Shown one piece after another: positions 1 to 9,086 of a stretch of 64,000 nt of DNA. The position numbers were made by a program, and so were the translations under genes. Numbering within the stretch: the first letter of the stretch is position 1; every line of letters begins with the position of its first letter. Under the pieces are notes generated by a model. That model saw only the letters and a program-made list of their open reading frames with translations, was not told the origin of the DNA and made no database searches. The DNA is taken from NCBI RefSeq assembly GCF_016803135.1, contig NZ_JAEVFE010000009.1, positions 17,190 to 81,189 of the forward strand, read 5' to 3'. The DNA comes from Altererythrobacter sp. C41. GTDB taxonomy: Bacteria; Pseudomonadota; Alphaproteobacteria; Sphingomonadales; Sphingomonadaceae.

Positions 1-441
1 GCGGCCACGCTCAAGGCGGTCGCGCTCGCGGCGCGGCGCATGGCCCGCGGCGAGGTCGCGCAGAAGCCGGTGCTGGGAAGCTGGCAGGCGCTGCTCGATT
101 ATCTGACGATCGACATGGCGCATCTGACGGTCGAGCGCGTCCGCGTGCTTTATCTCGACACACGCAATCGGCTGATCGTGGATCATCACGTCGGCGACGG
201 CTCGATCGACGAGGCTGCGATTCACCCGCGCGAGGTGGTGAAGAAGGCTCTCGACGTCGGCGCCAGCGCGATGATCCTGGTGCACAACCACCCGAGCGGC
301 AATCCGGAGCCGAGCCGCGCCGACATCCGCATCACGCAGCGCATCGCGGAAGCCGGCCGGCTGCTCGGCATCGTCGTGCACGATCACGTGATCGTCGGGC
401 GCGAGGGGCACACGAGCCTGAAGGCCAAGGGGCTGATCTGA
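1..441 (+). CDS. radC: RadC/JAB-domain family protein, 3' part
   Basis: The reading frame is open from base 1, so the N-terminus lies outside the window; 146 residues remain. The JAMM metalloprotease-like motif is complete: HNHPSGNPEPSRAD supplies H-x-H-x7-S-x2-D, followed by a KAKGLI-type C-terminus. RadC proteins were once linked to DNA repair, but their activity is unsettled; the fold is that of zinc-dependent isopeptidases. The N-terminal helix-hairpin-helix half usual for the family cannot be seen. The gene ends just before a palindromic repeat that separates it from a converging channel gene. Confidence 0.93.
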   Translation, partial: AATLKAVALAARRMARGEVAQKPVLGSWQALLDYLTIDMAHLTVERVRVLYLDTRNRLIVDHHVGDGSIDEAAIHPREVVKKALDVGASAMILVHNHPSGNPEPSRADIRITQRIAEAGRLLGIVVHDHVIVGREGHTSLKAKGLI

Positions 442-450
442 AACATTCCC

Positions 451-526
451 GAGCCCCTGCGAAGGCAGGGGCCTCAGGCCGCACCGAACGACCAGGAGGC
501 CTGAGGCCCCCGCCTGCGCGGGGGCT
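451..526. repeat. Paired palindromic intergenic repeat, family A copy 1
   Basis: Two inward-facing hairpins (cccctgcgaaggcagggg and its counterpart cccccgcctgcgcggggg) flank a short spacer, and the whole element is itself an inverted repeat (gagccc...gggctc, with gcctcaggcc and ggcctgaggc inside). Related copies lie at about 51309 and 55096. It sits between two converging genes and its right edge supplies the last bases of the channel gene's stop codon. Confidence 0.8.
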
Positions 527-1752
527 CACGCTTCGGAAAACGCCCGCTGGAAATCCAGTCCGCTCGGCCCCTGGAATATGCGCAGGCCGAACTCGGGCAT
601 GATCGCCAGAAGATGATCGAAGATGTCGGCCTGCGTTCCTTCGTAGTCGGCCCAGGCGGTGCTGGCGGTGAAGGCATAGATTTCCAGCGGCAGGCCGTTC
701 TCGGTCGGCGCGAGTTGCCGGACCATGAGGAACAGGTTGGTGTTCATGTCACCGCGGTTCTTGAGATAGGCCGTTACATAGGCGCGGAAGGTGCCGAGGT
801 TGGTGATCCGCCGCGCGTTCACCGCATCGCGCTGGCGCTCGGGCCGGGCGGCATTCCATTCGCCGATCTCCGCCGCCTTCGCCGCGATGTAGTCCTCGAT
901 CACCGAGAAGCGCTTCAGCCGTTCGATCTCCTCGGTATCGAGGAAGCGGACACTGTTCTGGTCGATCATCAGCGAGCGTTTGATCCGCCGCCCGCCGACT
1001 TCGTACATTCCGCGCCAGTTCTTGAAGCTGTCCGAGATCAGCCGGTGCGTCGGGATCGTGGTGATCGTCTTGTCCCAGTTCTGCACCTTCACGGTATGCA
1101 GCGCGATGTCGATCACGTCGCCGTCGGCGTTGAGTTCGGGCATCTCGATCCAGTCGCCGACCCGCAGCATGTCGTTCGAGGTGAGTTGCACCGAGGCGAC
1201 GAGCGAGAGGATGGTGTCCTTGAACACCAGCAGCAATACGGCCGCCATCGCGCCGAGGCCGGAGAGCAGCAGGAGCGGCGACTGTTCGATCAGCGCGGCA
1301 ACGATCAGGATCGCGGCGCCGGCGAAGATCAGGATCTTGAGAACCTGGATGTAGCCCTTGATCGGCCGGTTGGCGGCATCGGGGCGCCGGTTGTAAAGCG
1401 CGTTCCCGAACGTCAGCGCCGCGCTGATCGCCAGTGCGATGACCAGGATCGTCACGCCGTTCGCGACATTGGAAACGACCGCCTTCACCCCGACCGGCAG
1501 ATGGGGAACCGCCCAGATCCCGTAGGACACGATCACCGTCGGGATGATGTTGGCGAGATAGGCGACGACCTTCCGCGGGCTCGGCCCCTCTTCGGGCAGC
1601 AGCCGCGCCATCAGGATTCGCAGGATGATCTTCTTGGCGATGAAGTTGGCCAGCCAGGCGATCGCCGCCAGCACGCCGAGCCCGATCAGTGCTTCTACGG
1701 CAGGGGCGAGGCCGGTGAGGCCGAAATCTTCGTAGGTCGGGAGGTCCATCAT
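526..1752 (-). CDS. Mechanosensitive ion channel, MscS family (YbdG-like)
   Basis: This 408-residue inner-membrane channel probably opens under hypo-osmotic stress. It has four to five hydrophobic segments in residues 10-190, then the MscS beta domain, seen in the stretch TSNDMLRVGDWIEMP followed by VQNWDKTITTIPTHRLI. The long soluble C-terminal half (about residues 250-400) and the overall length match the YbdG/MscM subgroup better than the short MscS type. Translation can begin at either of two consecutive ATG codons (1752 or 1749). The gene stands alone on the minus strand, convergent with radC. Confidence 0.92.
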   Translation of the reverse strand: MMDLPTYEDFGLTGLAPAVEALIGLGVLAAIAWLANFIAKKIILRILMARLLPEEGPSPRKVVAYLANIIPTVIVSYGIWAVPHLPVGVKAVVSNVANGVTILVIALAISAALTFGNALYNRRPDAANRPIKGYIQVLKILIFAGAAILIVAALIEQSPLLLLSGLGAMAAVLLLVFKDTILSLVASVQLTSNDMLRVGDWIEMPELNADGDVIDIALHTVKVQNWDKTITTIPTHRLISDSFKNWRGMYEVGGRRIKRSLMIDQNSVRFLDTEEIERLKRFSVIEDYIAAKAAEIGEWNAARPERQRDAVNARRITNLGTFRAYVTAYLKNRGDMNTNLFLMVRQLAPTENGLPLEIYAFTASTAWADYEGTQADIFDHLLAIMPEFGLRIFQGPSGLDFQRAFSEA

Positions 1753-1876
1753 GGGCGTGTCGTGTCGCCCGTCCGTGCGGGCGGCTGGCTCCTCTGTTCG
1801 CGATCGATGAAGGCCGCCTAGGTGCCCGTCGGGTACCGCTGTGTCAAATCAAGCAGTCGCGCGCTACGGGCCGGTC

Positions 1877-1955
1877 GTCATCCCAGCGCAAGCTGGGATC
1901 GTTGGCCGCCACATCGGATTCCGCTGCACGCGATCCCAGCTTGCGCTGGGATGAC
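1877..1955. repeat. Paired palindromic intergenic repeat, family B copy 1
   Basis: A left hairpin (tcccagcgcaagctggga) and a right hairpin (tcccagcttgcgctggga) form a large inverted repeat opening with gtcatcccagc and closing with gctgggatgac, spacer about 30 bp. It is the same family as 14878, 19230, 63241 and 63370. It lies between the channel gene and the end of the ArsR-led operon. Confidence 0.82.
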
Positions 1956-1986
1956 GGGACCGAACCGCCCCGCCACCGGAAACCCT

Positions 1987-2352
1987 CTACCGCTTCTTCG
2001 CGAGATTGAACGCCGCCGCCTCGCGCACGAGCGCCTGCAGGGCCGGCGCGTCGATCGCGTCCCCTTCGCCCATATCGATCGCGCGCCGCACGTTGCCATC
2101 CAGGCTTGCGTTGAACAGGCCCGCCGGATCCTCCAGCGCGGCGCCCTGCGCGAACGTCAGCTTGACCTTGTCCTTGTAAGTCTCGCCCGTGCAGATGATG
2201 CCTTCGCGGCTCCACGTCGGCACGCCAGCGGGGTTCGAGGGCTTGCGCCACTTGGCTTCCTCGACGATCTCGGGATCGGCGCTCATGATAACCTCGCGCG
2301 CCTGCGCGAGCCTCTCCTGCCGCCAGTCGCCTTGTTCTTTGTCCTGCGCCAA
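1987..2352 (-). CDS. DUF1801 (YdhG-like) family protein
   Basis: A 121-residue soluble protein, last gene of the five-gene operon led by the ArsR regulator. Residues such as EEAKWRKPSNPAGVPTW and ETYKDKVKLTF fit the DUF1801 fold, a small alpha/beta family of unknown biochemical role. No ATG fits; the start is TTG at 2352, supported by a perfect AGGAGG Shine-Dalgarno six bases upstream. It follows the other DUF1801 gene by 12 bp, so the two may be diverged duplicates acting together. Function unknown. Confidence 0.85.
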   Translation of the reverse strand: MAQDKEQGDWRQERLAQAREVIMSADPEIVEEAKWRKPSNPAGVPTWSREGIICTGETYKDKVKLTFAQGAALEDPAGLFNASLDGNVRRAIDMGEGDAIDAPALQALVREAAAFNLAKKR

Positions 2353-2365
2353 ACCGCGCCTCCTG

Positions 2366-2773
2366 CTACATCTTCTCGCACGGCAGCTTCGCTGCCTGCG
2401 TCACCCATTCGGTGAACTGGTCGCCCGGCATTTCGCCTTCGTGAATATGGTAATAGCGCACCTCGGGATACTTCGAGGTCTCGGGCGGCGGCGGTTCGAG
2501 CGAGCCGCCGCGGAAGAACGTGACCTTCACGTAGCGGTCGAAGCAGTGGAACGAGATGAACCAGCAGCCCTGCTCCTTGCCGTAGAAAGGGCTGTTCCAC
2601 TTCACCGCCTTCTCGACGTCGGGGACCGCGCTGACGATTGCGGCGTCCAGCGCCTCGCCCACCGCGCGCTTCCAGCCCGGCATGGCGGCGATATAGGCCT
2701 GCACCGGCGCATCGCCCTCGCCCTTCGGGATCTGCGGATTGCCGCCGGACAGCAGCTTGGGCTTTCCCGTCAT
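2366..2773 (-). CDS. DUF1801 domain protein
   Basis: A 135-residue soluble protein with the DUF1801 hallmarks AVKWNSPFYG and CFDRYVKVTFFRGG. The ATG at 2773 overlaps the stop of the upstream membrane-protein gene (ATGA), implying translational coupling. In sequenced genomes DUF1801 proteins often sit beside ArsR regulators and SRPBCC proteins, as here, but no reaction has been assigned to the family. The preceding residues in the same frame belong to the antisense of upstream genes and are not part of the protein. Confidence 0.88.
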   Translation of the reverse strand: MTGKPKLLSGGNPQIPKGEGDAPVQAYIAAMPGWKRAVGEALDAAIVSAVPDVEKAVKWNSPFYGKEQGCWFISFHCFDRYVKVTFFRGGSLEPPPPETSKYPEVRYYHIHEGEMPGDQFTEWVTQAAKLPCEKM

Positions 2774-2967
2774 GACCGGGCCGGCCTGCGGTAGTGGCGA
2801 ACGAACATATAAATGCCCGTCAGCATGAGGAAGAACAGGAACGGGAGCGGCGTGTAGTAAAGCCATTCCGGCGGCACCGCGAACGCCTGGAAAGCGAATA
2901 TGCCTACGACGACCAGGGTGAATATCATCGAGGTCCAGCGGTGCAGCTGTCTGATCCGGGCGCCCAT
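2770..2967 (-). CDS. Small two-helix membrane protein
   Basis: A 65-residue protein with two hydrophobic segments (about residues 13-31 and 39-57), a short basic N-terminus (MGARIRQLHRW) and a basic tail (RHYRRPARS). Its ATG shares one base with the stop of the SRPBCC gene (TGATG), and its stop overlaps the next start (ATGA), so it is coupled on both sides. The spacing and clean membrane topology make it a real gene despite its size. I do not recognise the family beyond resemblance to small membrane proteins found in such operons. Confidence 0.8.
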   Translation of the reverse strand: MGARIRQLHRWTSMIFTLVVVGIFAFQAFAVPPEWLYYTPLPFLFFLMLTGIYMFVRHYRRPARS

Positions 2968-3377
2968 CAGTCCATCCTTTCCAATAGATTTTCGAGTGAT
3001 TTGAGAAAACGCGGCCAGCCCGCCCGCGCACCGTAGTACGCCATCTTTTCCTCGGGCCGGAAACCGGTCTGCTCCATCCGCAGCCGCGTGCCGCCGGTCG
3101 TCGCTTCGAGCGTCCAGCGCACCACGCTCTGGAGGCCGGGGCCGTTCCAGCGGTAGCTCAGCGAGCGCAAGGGCTCGATCGCCAGGACCTCGCCTTCGAC
3201 CTTGCCCCATTCGGCCGCCATCTCGAACCGCTCCCCCACCTCCGCACGAAAGTCGTTGGGCATGATCCATTCGGCCAACAGGTCGCTCTGCGTCAGCGCA
3301 CGCCAGAGCCGCTCCGGCGGGTGGGCGAACTCGCGTTCGACGACAAGCGTGCGGATTTCGGCGGCCGCGGCGGTCAA
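2967..3377 (-). CDS. SRPBCC (AHSA1-like) domain protein
   Basis: A 136-residue START/SRPBCC-fold protein: the opening LVVEREFAHPPERLWRALT and the closing segment RMEQTGF...KSLENLLERMD are typical of the AHSA1 branch that binds hydrophobic ligands. No ATG is available near the domain edge; the TTG at 3377 overlaps the ArsR stop codon (TTGA), giving exactly the domain start and tight coupling. ArsR-SRPBCC pairs are common in bacteria; a role in response to an organic or stress signal is inference. Confidence 0.9.
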   Translation of the reverse strand: MTAAAAEIRTLVVEREFAHPPERLWRALTQSDLLAEWIMPNDFRAEVGERFEMAAEWGKVEGEVLAIEPLRSLSYRWNGPGLQSVVRWTLEATTGGTRLRMEQTGFRPEEKMAYYGARAGWPRFLKSLENLLERMD

Positions 3378-3700
3378 TTGTCCATCCTCGCCAGCAGATC
3401 GTCGAGCTTGTCGAACCGCTCTTCCCAGAATGCACGCATCTGCCCGGTCCAGTCGTCGAGCGGCGCAAGCCGTGCCGGCAGCGCGCGATAGTAGGTGGAG
3501 CGGCCCGCCCGTCGCCCTTCGACCAGCCCGCCCTCCTTCAGCACGCCGATATGCTTGGAGATCGCCGGCTGCGAGATTCCCGACCCACGGGTAAGGCCGC
3601 CCACGGTCAGTTCCCCTTCGCGGCACAATCGCTCGAATATCGCTCTGCGGCTCGCGTCGGCGAACACACGGAAGAGAGGATCGGGATCGGTCGCAGGCAT
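3374..3700 (-). CDS. ArsR/SmtB-family transcriptional regulator
   Basis: A 108-residue winged-helix repressor. The recognition region is GISQPAISKHIGVLKEGGLV, preceded by FADASRRAIFERL, both standard for this family. No cysteine pair of the metal-sensing kind is present (one Cys only), so it more likely belongs to the non-metal subgroup that travels with SRPBCC proteins. It leads a five-gene operon and its start codon abuts a 15-bp inverted repeat overlapping the promoter, so autoregulation is expected. Confidence 0.93.
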   Translation of the reverse strand: MPATDPDPLFRVFADASRRAIFERLCREGELTVGGLTRGSGISQPAISKHIGVLKEGGLVEGRRAGRSTYYRALPARLAPLDDWTGQMRAFWEERFDKLDDLLARMDN

Positions 3701-3736
3701 GACTAACCCATAACCCGATGGTTATGAGTTAGTCAA
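3701..3736 (-). promoter_or_regulatory. Promoter and operator of the ArsR operon
   Basis: An inverted repeat with 15-bp arms (gactaacccataacc / ggttatgagttagtc, one mismatch, 4-bp centre) fills 3701-3734. Reading leftward, TTGACT (3736-3731), 17 bases, then TTATGG (3713-3708) make a good sigma-70-type promoter embedded in the palindrome. The expected transcription start falls at or within a base or two of the A of the arsR ATG at 3700, so the mRNA is probably leaderless and repressor binding would block the polymerase directly. Confidence 0.75.
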
Positions 3737-3765
3737 CCGGCAGGCGGCGATCGACGAGCGCTCGA

Positions 3766-6561
3766 TCAGCGTGTTGGAGGCGTCATTCCGTAGGCCCCGT
3801 AGATCCCCTTCAGAGCGGGCTCTGCCGCCAGAGCGGTCGCGATATCTTCCTGCCCGGCCTTATCGTCCAGCGACAGGCGTACGATGCCGCGCAGATAGCG
3901 CGACTCATGCTGGCCCGGCGCGACCGCGAGGACCTTGTTCAGATCGACGAGGGCTTCTTCCGCCCTGCCGAGGCGGAACAGGACGAGCGCCCGGCTGTCG
4001 AGCGCCGCCGCACTGCCGGAGGCCTGCTCGATCGCCTTGAGGCAGGCCGGCAAGGTCTCTGGCGTCGCCAGATTCCAGATCCCCGAATACCAGCACAGTG
4101 CGTTGTGCGCCTCGGACCCTGCCGGCGCGGTCTCCGCCAGTTCGGTCAACCGCGCCAGCCCCTCCTCGCGCCGGCCAGCCCACCCCTCGGCATAGGCGAG
4201 CTGAATGTCGGCCGAATCCGGATCTGCCGCGACGAGCGCGCTCTCCTCGGCCAGAGCCAGAGCCTCGTCCCCGCGCCCCATCTGCCCGAGCAGCTCGATC
4301 TGCACCTGATGATCGGCCTCCGAAGGGCTCAGGCGTTCGGCCTCCTGAACGTCGGCGAGCGCGCCTTCGAGATCACCGAGATGCCACCTCGCCTGCGCGC
4401 GCGCGAGATGATGCTCGTTGCTCGGCTGGCGCTCGATGACGACATCGAGATCGGCGAGAGCGCCGGCCCAGTCGCTCGTGCCGGCATAGAACGCCGCGCG
4501 GTTGACGTAGGCTTCGACCTGGTCATCCTCCTCCTGTTCCACGAGGGCGGAATAGGCGGCGTCGATCGCGTCGAGCATCCGTTTGTCGTCGCCCCGATAT
4601 TCCCATTCGTGCCTGACATCCGTCGGCGCGATGAGCTTCGGCAACTGGCGCCGCATGCGCATCGTATCACGCTTCACCGCAGCGAGCTGGTCGGCGGGAA
4701 TCTCCCACACCAGGCTCTGGAGGTCCTGCGTCAGTTCGAAGCGTTCGCCTTCGATGCCGCCGGTGGAACGGATGACGTTACCGCCGATCGTGTTCTCGAA
4801 GCTGGGCTGCCCGCGGATGGCGAAGCCTTCGCCTTCACCGGGCAGGAGCCATGCGACCTCGCTGCGCCAGAACAAGGGCCCGTTCACGATCACCGGCAGA
4901 TCGCGCCACTCGGCACGCGCACGGTTGATCTCGAAATTGAATTCCGCGGCCGGCTGATAGGGAACGTCGAGGCGGTAGCGGCCATCTTCGTCCGTCCAGG
5001 GCGTGGTCATGAGGCCGTCCACCGTGATGGTCGCGGTGCCCGTCTCGTCGTCGTAGGCGACGGTTTTCTCCACCTGTTGATGCGGGCCGATGATGCCGGC
5101 CACGGTGCTGTAGATGGCGTCGTCCCGCTGCTCCCCGTCCTCCATCTGCGTCAGCATCCGGACCGCCGCGGCGAAGGGGCCCGTCACCGTGAGTTCGAAA
5201 TCGAACAGCGCGGGCACCCTGATGCCCGCGCGCTGGTCGACCGTCATGCGGACTATGCGGTCGGGGACCGTCTGCGGCCGCATCGCGATCTCCTGCAGCG
5301 ACGCCCCACCAGCGCGGAGAGGAAGCGCATAGCCGAAGCGCGGGACGGCGCCGATCGTCTCGAGCCTGGTCCCGGCGCTCGTTCCATCGAGCCAGTACGA
5401 AACGCCGCCAATGTCCGCGCGAACGATCATGTGGTTGAAGTTGCCCGGCAGCGGCAGCAGGTCGGGCAAGGCGTCGCCGCCTTCGGTCACGACCAGCACG
5501 ACTTCCGAGGAAATGTCGAGCTCGCGCAAGATGGAGAGGAGGAGCAGCGACTTCGCCTTGCAATCGCCGAAGCGCTTCTCCCACGTCAGAGCCGGCGACT
5601 GGGGCAGATAGTTCCCGCCGTCGAGACCGTTCATGAGATAGCCGACCTCGTCCTGAACGAGCTGGACGGCGAGAGCCGCGCGGGCAAGCGGATCGGTCGT
5701 TGCGCTCCGGATCTTGTCGATCTCGCGCGCGATCGGCCCGTCGGGCAGGATCGTGCCTTGCGGATCGTAATGAGGCGCCATGGTCGCGGACACGGCTTCC
5801 CAGCTGTCGAACGTCCCGACCTGGATTCCGGGAGGGAGGCGGAAGCGCGTCGGCGCGTCGAACGGAATTTCCTTCGGCTCCGCGATCGGCATCTCGACGG
5901 TCAGCGTCTTCATGCCGCCCGCCTCGGTGACGGCGAGCTCGCTCCCGATGCGCAGCGCCTTGTGGTTCACGGGCGCCGCGCTGGGCCAGGAGGCGATGAT
6001 GCGGCCCGACGCGATCGGCATCGGATCGGCGAAGACGAACGCCCGCCATTCCATCTCGTTGCCCAAGGCCTGGTCGCGCTTGGTGACCGAATACGCGACC
6101 CGCAGCGTATCGCCCACGCGCAGGCCGGGTACCGCGAGCGTCGCGGTCAGTCCGCCGTCGAGAATCCGCTGCTCGAGCTGCCGTTCCCGCCGAAGCACTT
6201 CGAACCGCACGCCGTCGGCCAGCACGTCGTGCAGTTCCCCGTCGCGCACGATCTGGACCCGGTGGACGATCAGATCGCCCTTGTCGGGCAGCCAGTTCGC
6301 GGTGATCGTGCCGAACTGGCTCAGCGCGATCGGCGTGTCGAGCGCGACCGCCATATCGTGGAATTGCCACACCGTCCCGCCGTCGAGGCGGACCTGCGAT
6401 TCCATCAGCCGGACAGGCTTCCCGGGTTCGCTTTCGGAAGGCGGCAGTTCCGCCTGATCGACCCATTCGGGCGCGGACTGATAGAGAATTTCCTCACCCG
6501 CCAGTGCGGGCGCCGCGGCAACCACGAGGCTGCCTGCGAACAGGTACGTGTAACGGTGCAT
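3766..6561 (-). CDS. Exported DUF3857/transglutaminase-like protein with TPR repeats
   Basis: A 931-residue protein with a signal peptide (MHRYTYLFAGS...PALA), an N-terminal DUF3857 region, a transglutaminase-like core and C-terminal tetratricopeptide repeats from about residue 660. The core has an intact triad: Cys in RFGDCKAKS (near 333), His in FNHMIV (near 375) and Asp in YWLDGTS (near 391). Such proteins are periplasmic or envelope-associated; the substrate is unknown. ATG 6561 is chosen because a G-rich Shine-Dalgarno lies just upstream; the frame stays open far beyond, antisense to purB, without coding meaning. Confidence 0.9.
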   Translation of the reverse strand: MHRYTYLFAGSLVVAAAPALAGEEILYQSAPEWVDQAELPPSESEPGKPVRLMESQVRLDGGTVWQFHDMAVALDTPIALSQFGTITANWLPDKGDLIVHRVQIVRDGELHDVLADGVRFEVLRRERQLEQRILDGGLTATLAVPGLRVGDTLRVAYSVTKRDQALGNEMEWRAFVFADPMPIASGRIIASWPSAAPVNHKALRIGSELAVTEAGGMKTLTVEMPIAEPKEIPFDAPTRFRLPPGIQVGTFDSWEAVSATMAPHYDPQGTILPDGPIAREIDKIRSATTDPLARAALAVQLVQDEVGYLMNGLDGGNYLPQSPALTWEKRFGDCKAKSLLLLSILRELDISSEVVLVVTEGGDALPDLLPLPGNFNHMIVRADIGGVSYWLDGTSAGTRLETIGAVPRFGYALPLRAGGASLQEIAMRPQTVPDRIVRMTVDQRAGIRVPALFDFELTVTGPFAAAVRMLTQMEDGEQRDDAIYSTVAGIIGPHQQVEKTVAYDDETGTATITVDGLMTTPWTDEDGRYRLDVPYQPAAEFNFEINRARAEWRDLPVIVNGPLFWRSEVAWLLPGEGEGFAIRGQPSFENTIGGNVIRSTGGIEGERFELTQDLQSLVWEIPADQLAAVKRDTMRMRRQLPKLIAPTDVRHEWEYRGDDKRMLDAIDAAYSALVEQEEDDQVEAYVNRAAFYAGTSDWAGALADLDVVIERQPSNEHHLARAQARWHLGDLEGALADVQEAERLSPSEADHQVQIELLGQMGRGDEALALAEESALVAADPDSADIQLAYAEGWAGRREEGLARLTELAETAPAGSEAHNALCWYSGIWNLATPETLPACLKAIEQASGSAAALDSRALVLFRLGRAEEALVDLNKVLAVAPGQHESRYLRGIVRLSLDDKAGQEDIATALAAEPALKGIYGAYGMTPPTR

Positions 6562-6672
6562 GATCCCCCCCGGAAACATTGGTGCCCCCATCTGTAGCGC
6601 CGATCTCGCGGGTTGCCAACGCGCCCGTCCGGCACTAGCCGGCCCGGAAACTTTCCCGCTCCGGAGTCTGCC

Positions 6673-7983
6673 ATGGTCCCCCGCTACGCCCGCCCCGAAA
6701 TGACCGCGATCTGGGAGCCCGAGGCGCGCTACCGCATCTGGTTCGAGATCGAGGCGCACGCGACCGAAAAGCTCGGCGAGCTCGGCGTCGTGCCGAAGAG
6801 TGCGGCGAAGGCGCTGTGGGACTGGTGGGCGACAGATCCGAAGATCGACGTTCCCGCGATCGACGCGATCGAGGCAGTGACCAAGCACGACGTGATCGCC
6901 TTCCTCACCTGGGTTGCCGAACAGGTGGGCGACGAGGCGCGCTTCATGCACCAGGGCATGACCAGCTCCGACGTGCTCGACACCACGCTGGCGGTTCAGC
7001 TCGCCCGCGCGTCCGACATCCTGCTGGCCGATCTCGACCAGTTGCTTGCGGCCATCAAGCGCCGCGCGGAGGAGCACAAGTACACTCCCACCATCGGCCG
7101 CAGCCACGGCATCCATGCCGAGCCGGTGACCTTCGGCCTCAAGCTGGCGCAGGCCTACGCCGAGTTCGCGCGTTGCCGCCAGCGGCTGATCGCCGCGCGC
7201 GAGGAGATCGCGACCTGCGCGATCAGCGGCGCGGTGGGTACGTTCGCCAACGTCGACCCGCGGGTCGAGGAGCATGTCGCCGAGCGCCTCGGCCTCGCGG
7301 TCGAGCCGATCAGCACGCAGGTCATTCCTCGTGACCGGCACGCGATGTTCTTCGCCACCTTGGCGGTGATCGCCGGCTCGATCGAGCGGGTCGCGGTCGA
7401 GATCCGCCACCTGCAGCGGACCGAGGTGCTGGAGGCGGAGGAATACTTCTCCCCCGGGCAGAAGGGCAGCTCGGCCATGCCGCACAAGCGCAACCCGATC
7501 CTGACCGAGAACCTCACCGGACAGGCCCGCATGATCCGCGCCTATGCCCTGCCCGCGCTCGAGAACGTGGCCCTGTGGCACGAGCGGGACATCAGCCACT
7601 CCTCGGTCGAGCGCTTCATCGGCCCCGACGCGACGATCACCCTTGACTTCGCCCTCGCGCGCCTCACCGGCGTGATCGACAAGCTGCTCGTCTATCCCGA
7701 GCGGATGCAGAAGAACCTCGACCGCATGGGCGGCCTCGTCCACTCGCAGCGCGTACTGCTGGCGCTGACCCAGGCCGGCGTCAGCCGCGAGGACGCCTAC
7801 CGCCTGGTCCAGCGCAATGCGATGAAGGTGTGGGAATCGGACGGCGCGCTCTCGCTACTCGATCTGCTCAAGGCGGACGAGGAAGTGACGGCGGCGCTCA
7901 GCCCCAGCGATCTCGAGGAGAAATTCGATCTCGACTATCACTTCAAGGAAGTCGACCGCGTCTTCGCCCGGGTCTTCGGCTGA
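6673..7983 (+). CDS. purB: Adenylosuccinate lyase
   Basis: A 436-residue enzyme that cleaves SAICAR to AICAR and adenylosuccinate to AMP, releasing fumarate, in purine synthesis. The fumarase/aspartase signature [11 protein letters not shown] lies near residues 266-276 and the general-acid histidine region [12 protein letters not shown] near 140. Length matches the short bacterial PurB type. The start at 6673 has a CGGAG Shine-Dalgarno; an in-frame upstream ATG is less well placed. It is divergent from the transglutaminase-like gene. Confidence 0.97.
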   Translation: MVPRYARPEMTAIWEPEARYRIWFEIEAHATEKLGELGVVPKSAAKALWDWWATDPKIDVPAIDAIEAVTKHDVIAFLTWVAEQVGDEARFMHQGMTSSDVLDTTLAVQLARASDILLADLDQLLAAIKRRAEEHKYTPTIGRSHGIHAEPVTFGLKLAQAYAEFARCRQRLIAAREEIATCAISGAVGTFANVDPRVEEHVAERLGLAVEPISTQVIPRDRHAMFFATLAVIAGSIERVAVEIRHLQRTEVLEAEEYFSPGQKGSSAMPHKRNPILTENLTGQARMIRAYALPALENVALWHERDISHSSVERFIGPDATITLDFALARLTGVIDKLLVYPERMQKNLDRMGGLVHSQRVLLALTQAGVSREDAYRLVQRNAMKVWESDGALSLLDLLKADEEVTAALSPSDLEEKFDLDYHFKEVDRVFARVFG

Positions 7984-8062
7984 GGGGCGCAGCGGCAGGC
8001 TTCCCTTGGATTGCCAAGGCGTTTAGCATCCGGACCGCCTTCAACGGGAAGCGAGACAGAGC

Positions 8063-8413
8063 ATGCAAGTGGTGAGAACGATCGTCTGGGTCCTGCTGCT
8101 GGCCGCGCTGCTGGTCTTTTCGGCCTTCAACTGGCGGCCAGTCGAGATAACGATCTGGCAGGGCCTTGTGTTGGAGACCAAGATCCCGGCGCTGGTCGTC
8201 GTGTCGTTCCTGCTCGGTCTGCTGCCGATGTGGCTGCTGCACCAGGGTTCGAAGTGGCGGCTCAATCGGCGGATCAGTTCGCTCGAAACGGCGCACCGCA
8301 CCGCGGTCGCCAACACCGCGGCCGCGCCCCCGCCGCCCGATACCGTGCACGAACCTGCTCCCACGCCGGCAACGACCGACGTCGCGGACGACCGCCCCAA
8401 AGACACTCTATGA
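8063..8413 (+). CDS. LapA-domain (DUF1049) inner-membrane protein
   Basis: A 116-residue membrane protein with two hydrophobic helices (about residues 5-20 and 42-60) joined by NWRPVEITIWQGLVLETK, the pattern of the LapA/YciS lipopolysaccharide-assembly domain, then a proline/alanine-rich tail. In many proteobacteria this gene precedes pyrF, as here: its TGA overlaps the pyrF ATG. In E. coli LapA takes part in controlling LpxC levels; this role is presumed only by family. Confidence 0.85.
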   Translation: MQVVRTIVWVLLLAALLVFSAFNWRPVEITIWQGLVLETKIPALVVVSFLLGLLPMWLLHQGSKWRLNRRISSLETAHRTAVANTAAAPPPPDTVHEPAPTPATTDVADDRPKDTL

Positions 8414-9084
8414 CCAACCCCGTCTACCTCGCTCTCGACTTGCCGCAGCTCGACGCGGCCAAGGCATTGGCCGGCAAGGTCAAGGCACACGTGGGCGGCG
8501 TGAAGCTGGGCCTCGAATTCTTCTGCGCCCACGGGCACCACGGAGTGCACGAGATCGCACACCTGGGGCTGCCGATCTTTCTCGACCTCAAGCTGCACGA
8601 CATCCCGAACACGGTCGCCGGCGCGATGCAGGCGATCCACGTGCTCGAGCCCGCAATCGTCACCGTTCACGCCAGCGGCGGGCGCGCGATGATGGAAGAT
8701 GCCAAGGCTGCCGCCAACAACGGTACGAAAGTCGTCGCGGTGACGATGCTCACCAGCATGGACGACCGCGATCTCGAACGCACCGGCGTGAAAGGCTGCG
8801 CACACGATCAGGTCATGCGCCTTGCCGAGCTGGCCGAGGCGGCGGGCCTCGACGGGATCGTCTGCTCGGGGCAGGAGGTCGGCGCGGTGCACCGGCAATG
8901 GAAGGACGGGTTCTTCGTCGTTCCCGGCCTGCGCCTGCCAGGCAATGGAGCGGGCGATCAGAAACGCGTCGTCACCCCGCGCCAGGCGCGCGACGACGGC
9001 GCGAGCGTGCTCGTCGTCGGCCGTCCGATCAGCCGCGCCGAAGATCCGGTCGCGGCCGCCGTCGCGATCGAGGCGACACTCTAG
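8410..9084 (+). CDS. pyrF: Orotidine 5'-phosphate decarboxylase
   Basis: A 224-residue enzyme converting OMP to UMP in pyrimidine synthesis. The catalytic DLKLHDIPN motif (D-x-K-x-x-D, residues about 59-67) and the phosphate-binding VVGRPIS near the C-terminus are intact, and the length fits the compact bacterial type. The ATG overlaps the stop of the LapA-domain gene (ATGA), so translation is coupled. The VOC gene follows after 2 bp. Confidence 0.97.
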   Translation: MTNPVYLALDLPQLDAAKALAGKVKAHVGGVKLGLEFFCAHGHHGVHEIAHLGLPIFLDLKLHDIPNTVAGAMQAIHVLEPAIVTVHASGGRAMMEDAKAAANNGTKVVAVTMLTSMDDRDLERTGVKGCAHDQVMRLAELAEAAGLDGIVCSGQEVGAVHRQWKDGFFVVPGLRLPGNGAGDQKRVVTPRQARDDGASVLVVGRPISRAEDPVAAAVAIEATL

Positions 9085-9086
9085 CC

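Noticed and set aside
6562..7743. Long minus-strand open frame continuous with the DUF3857 gene
   Set aside because: It is exactly antisense to purB, has no domain, and the signal peptide and ribosome-binding site at 6561 mark the true start. High GC keeps the frame open by chance.
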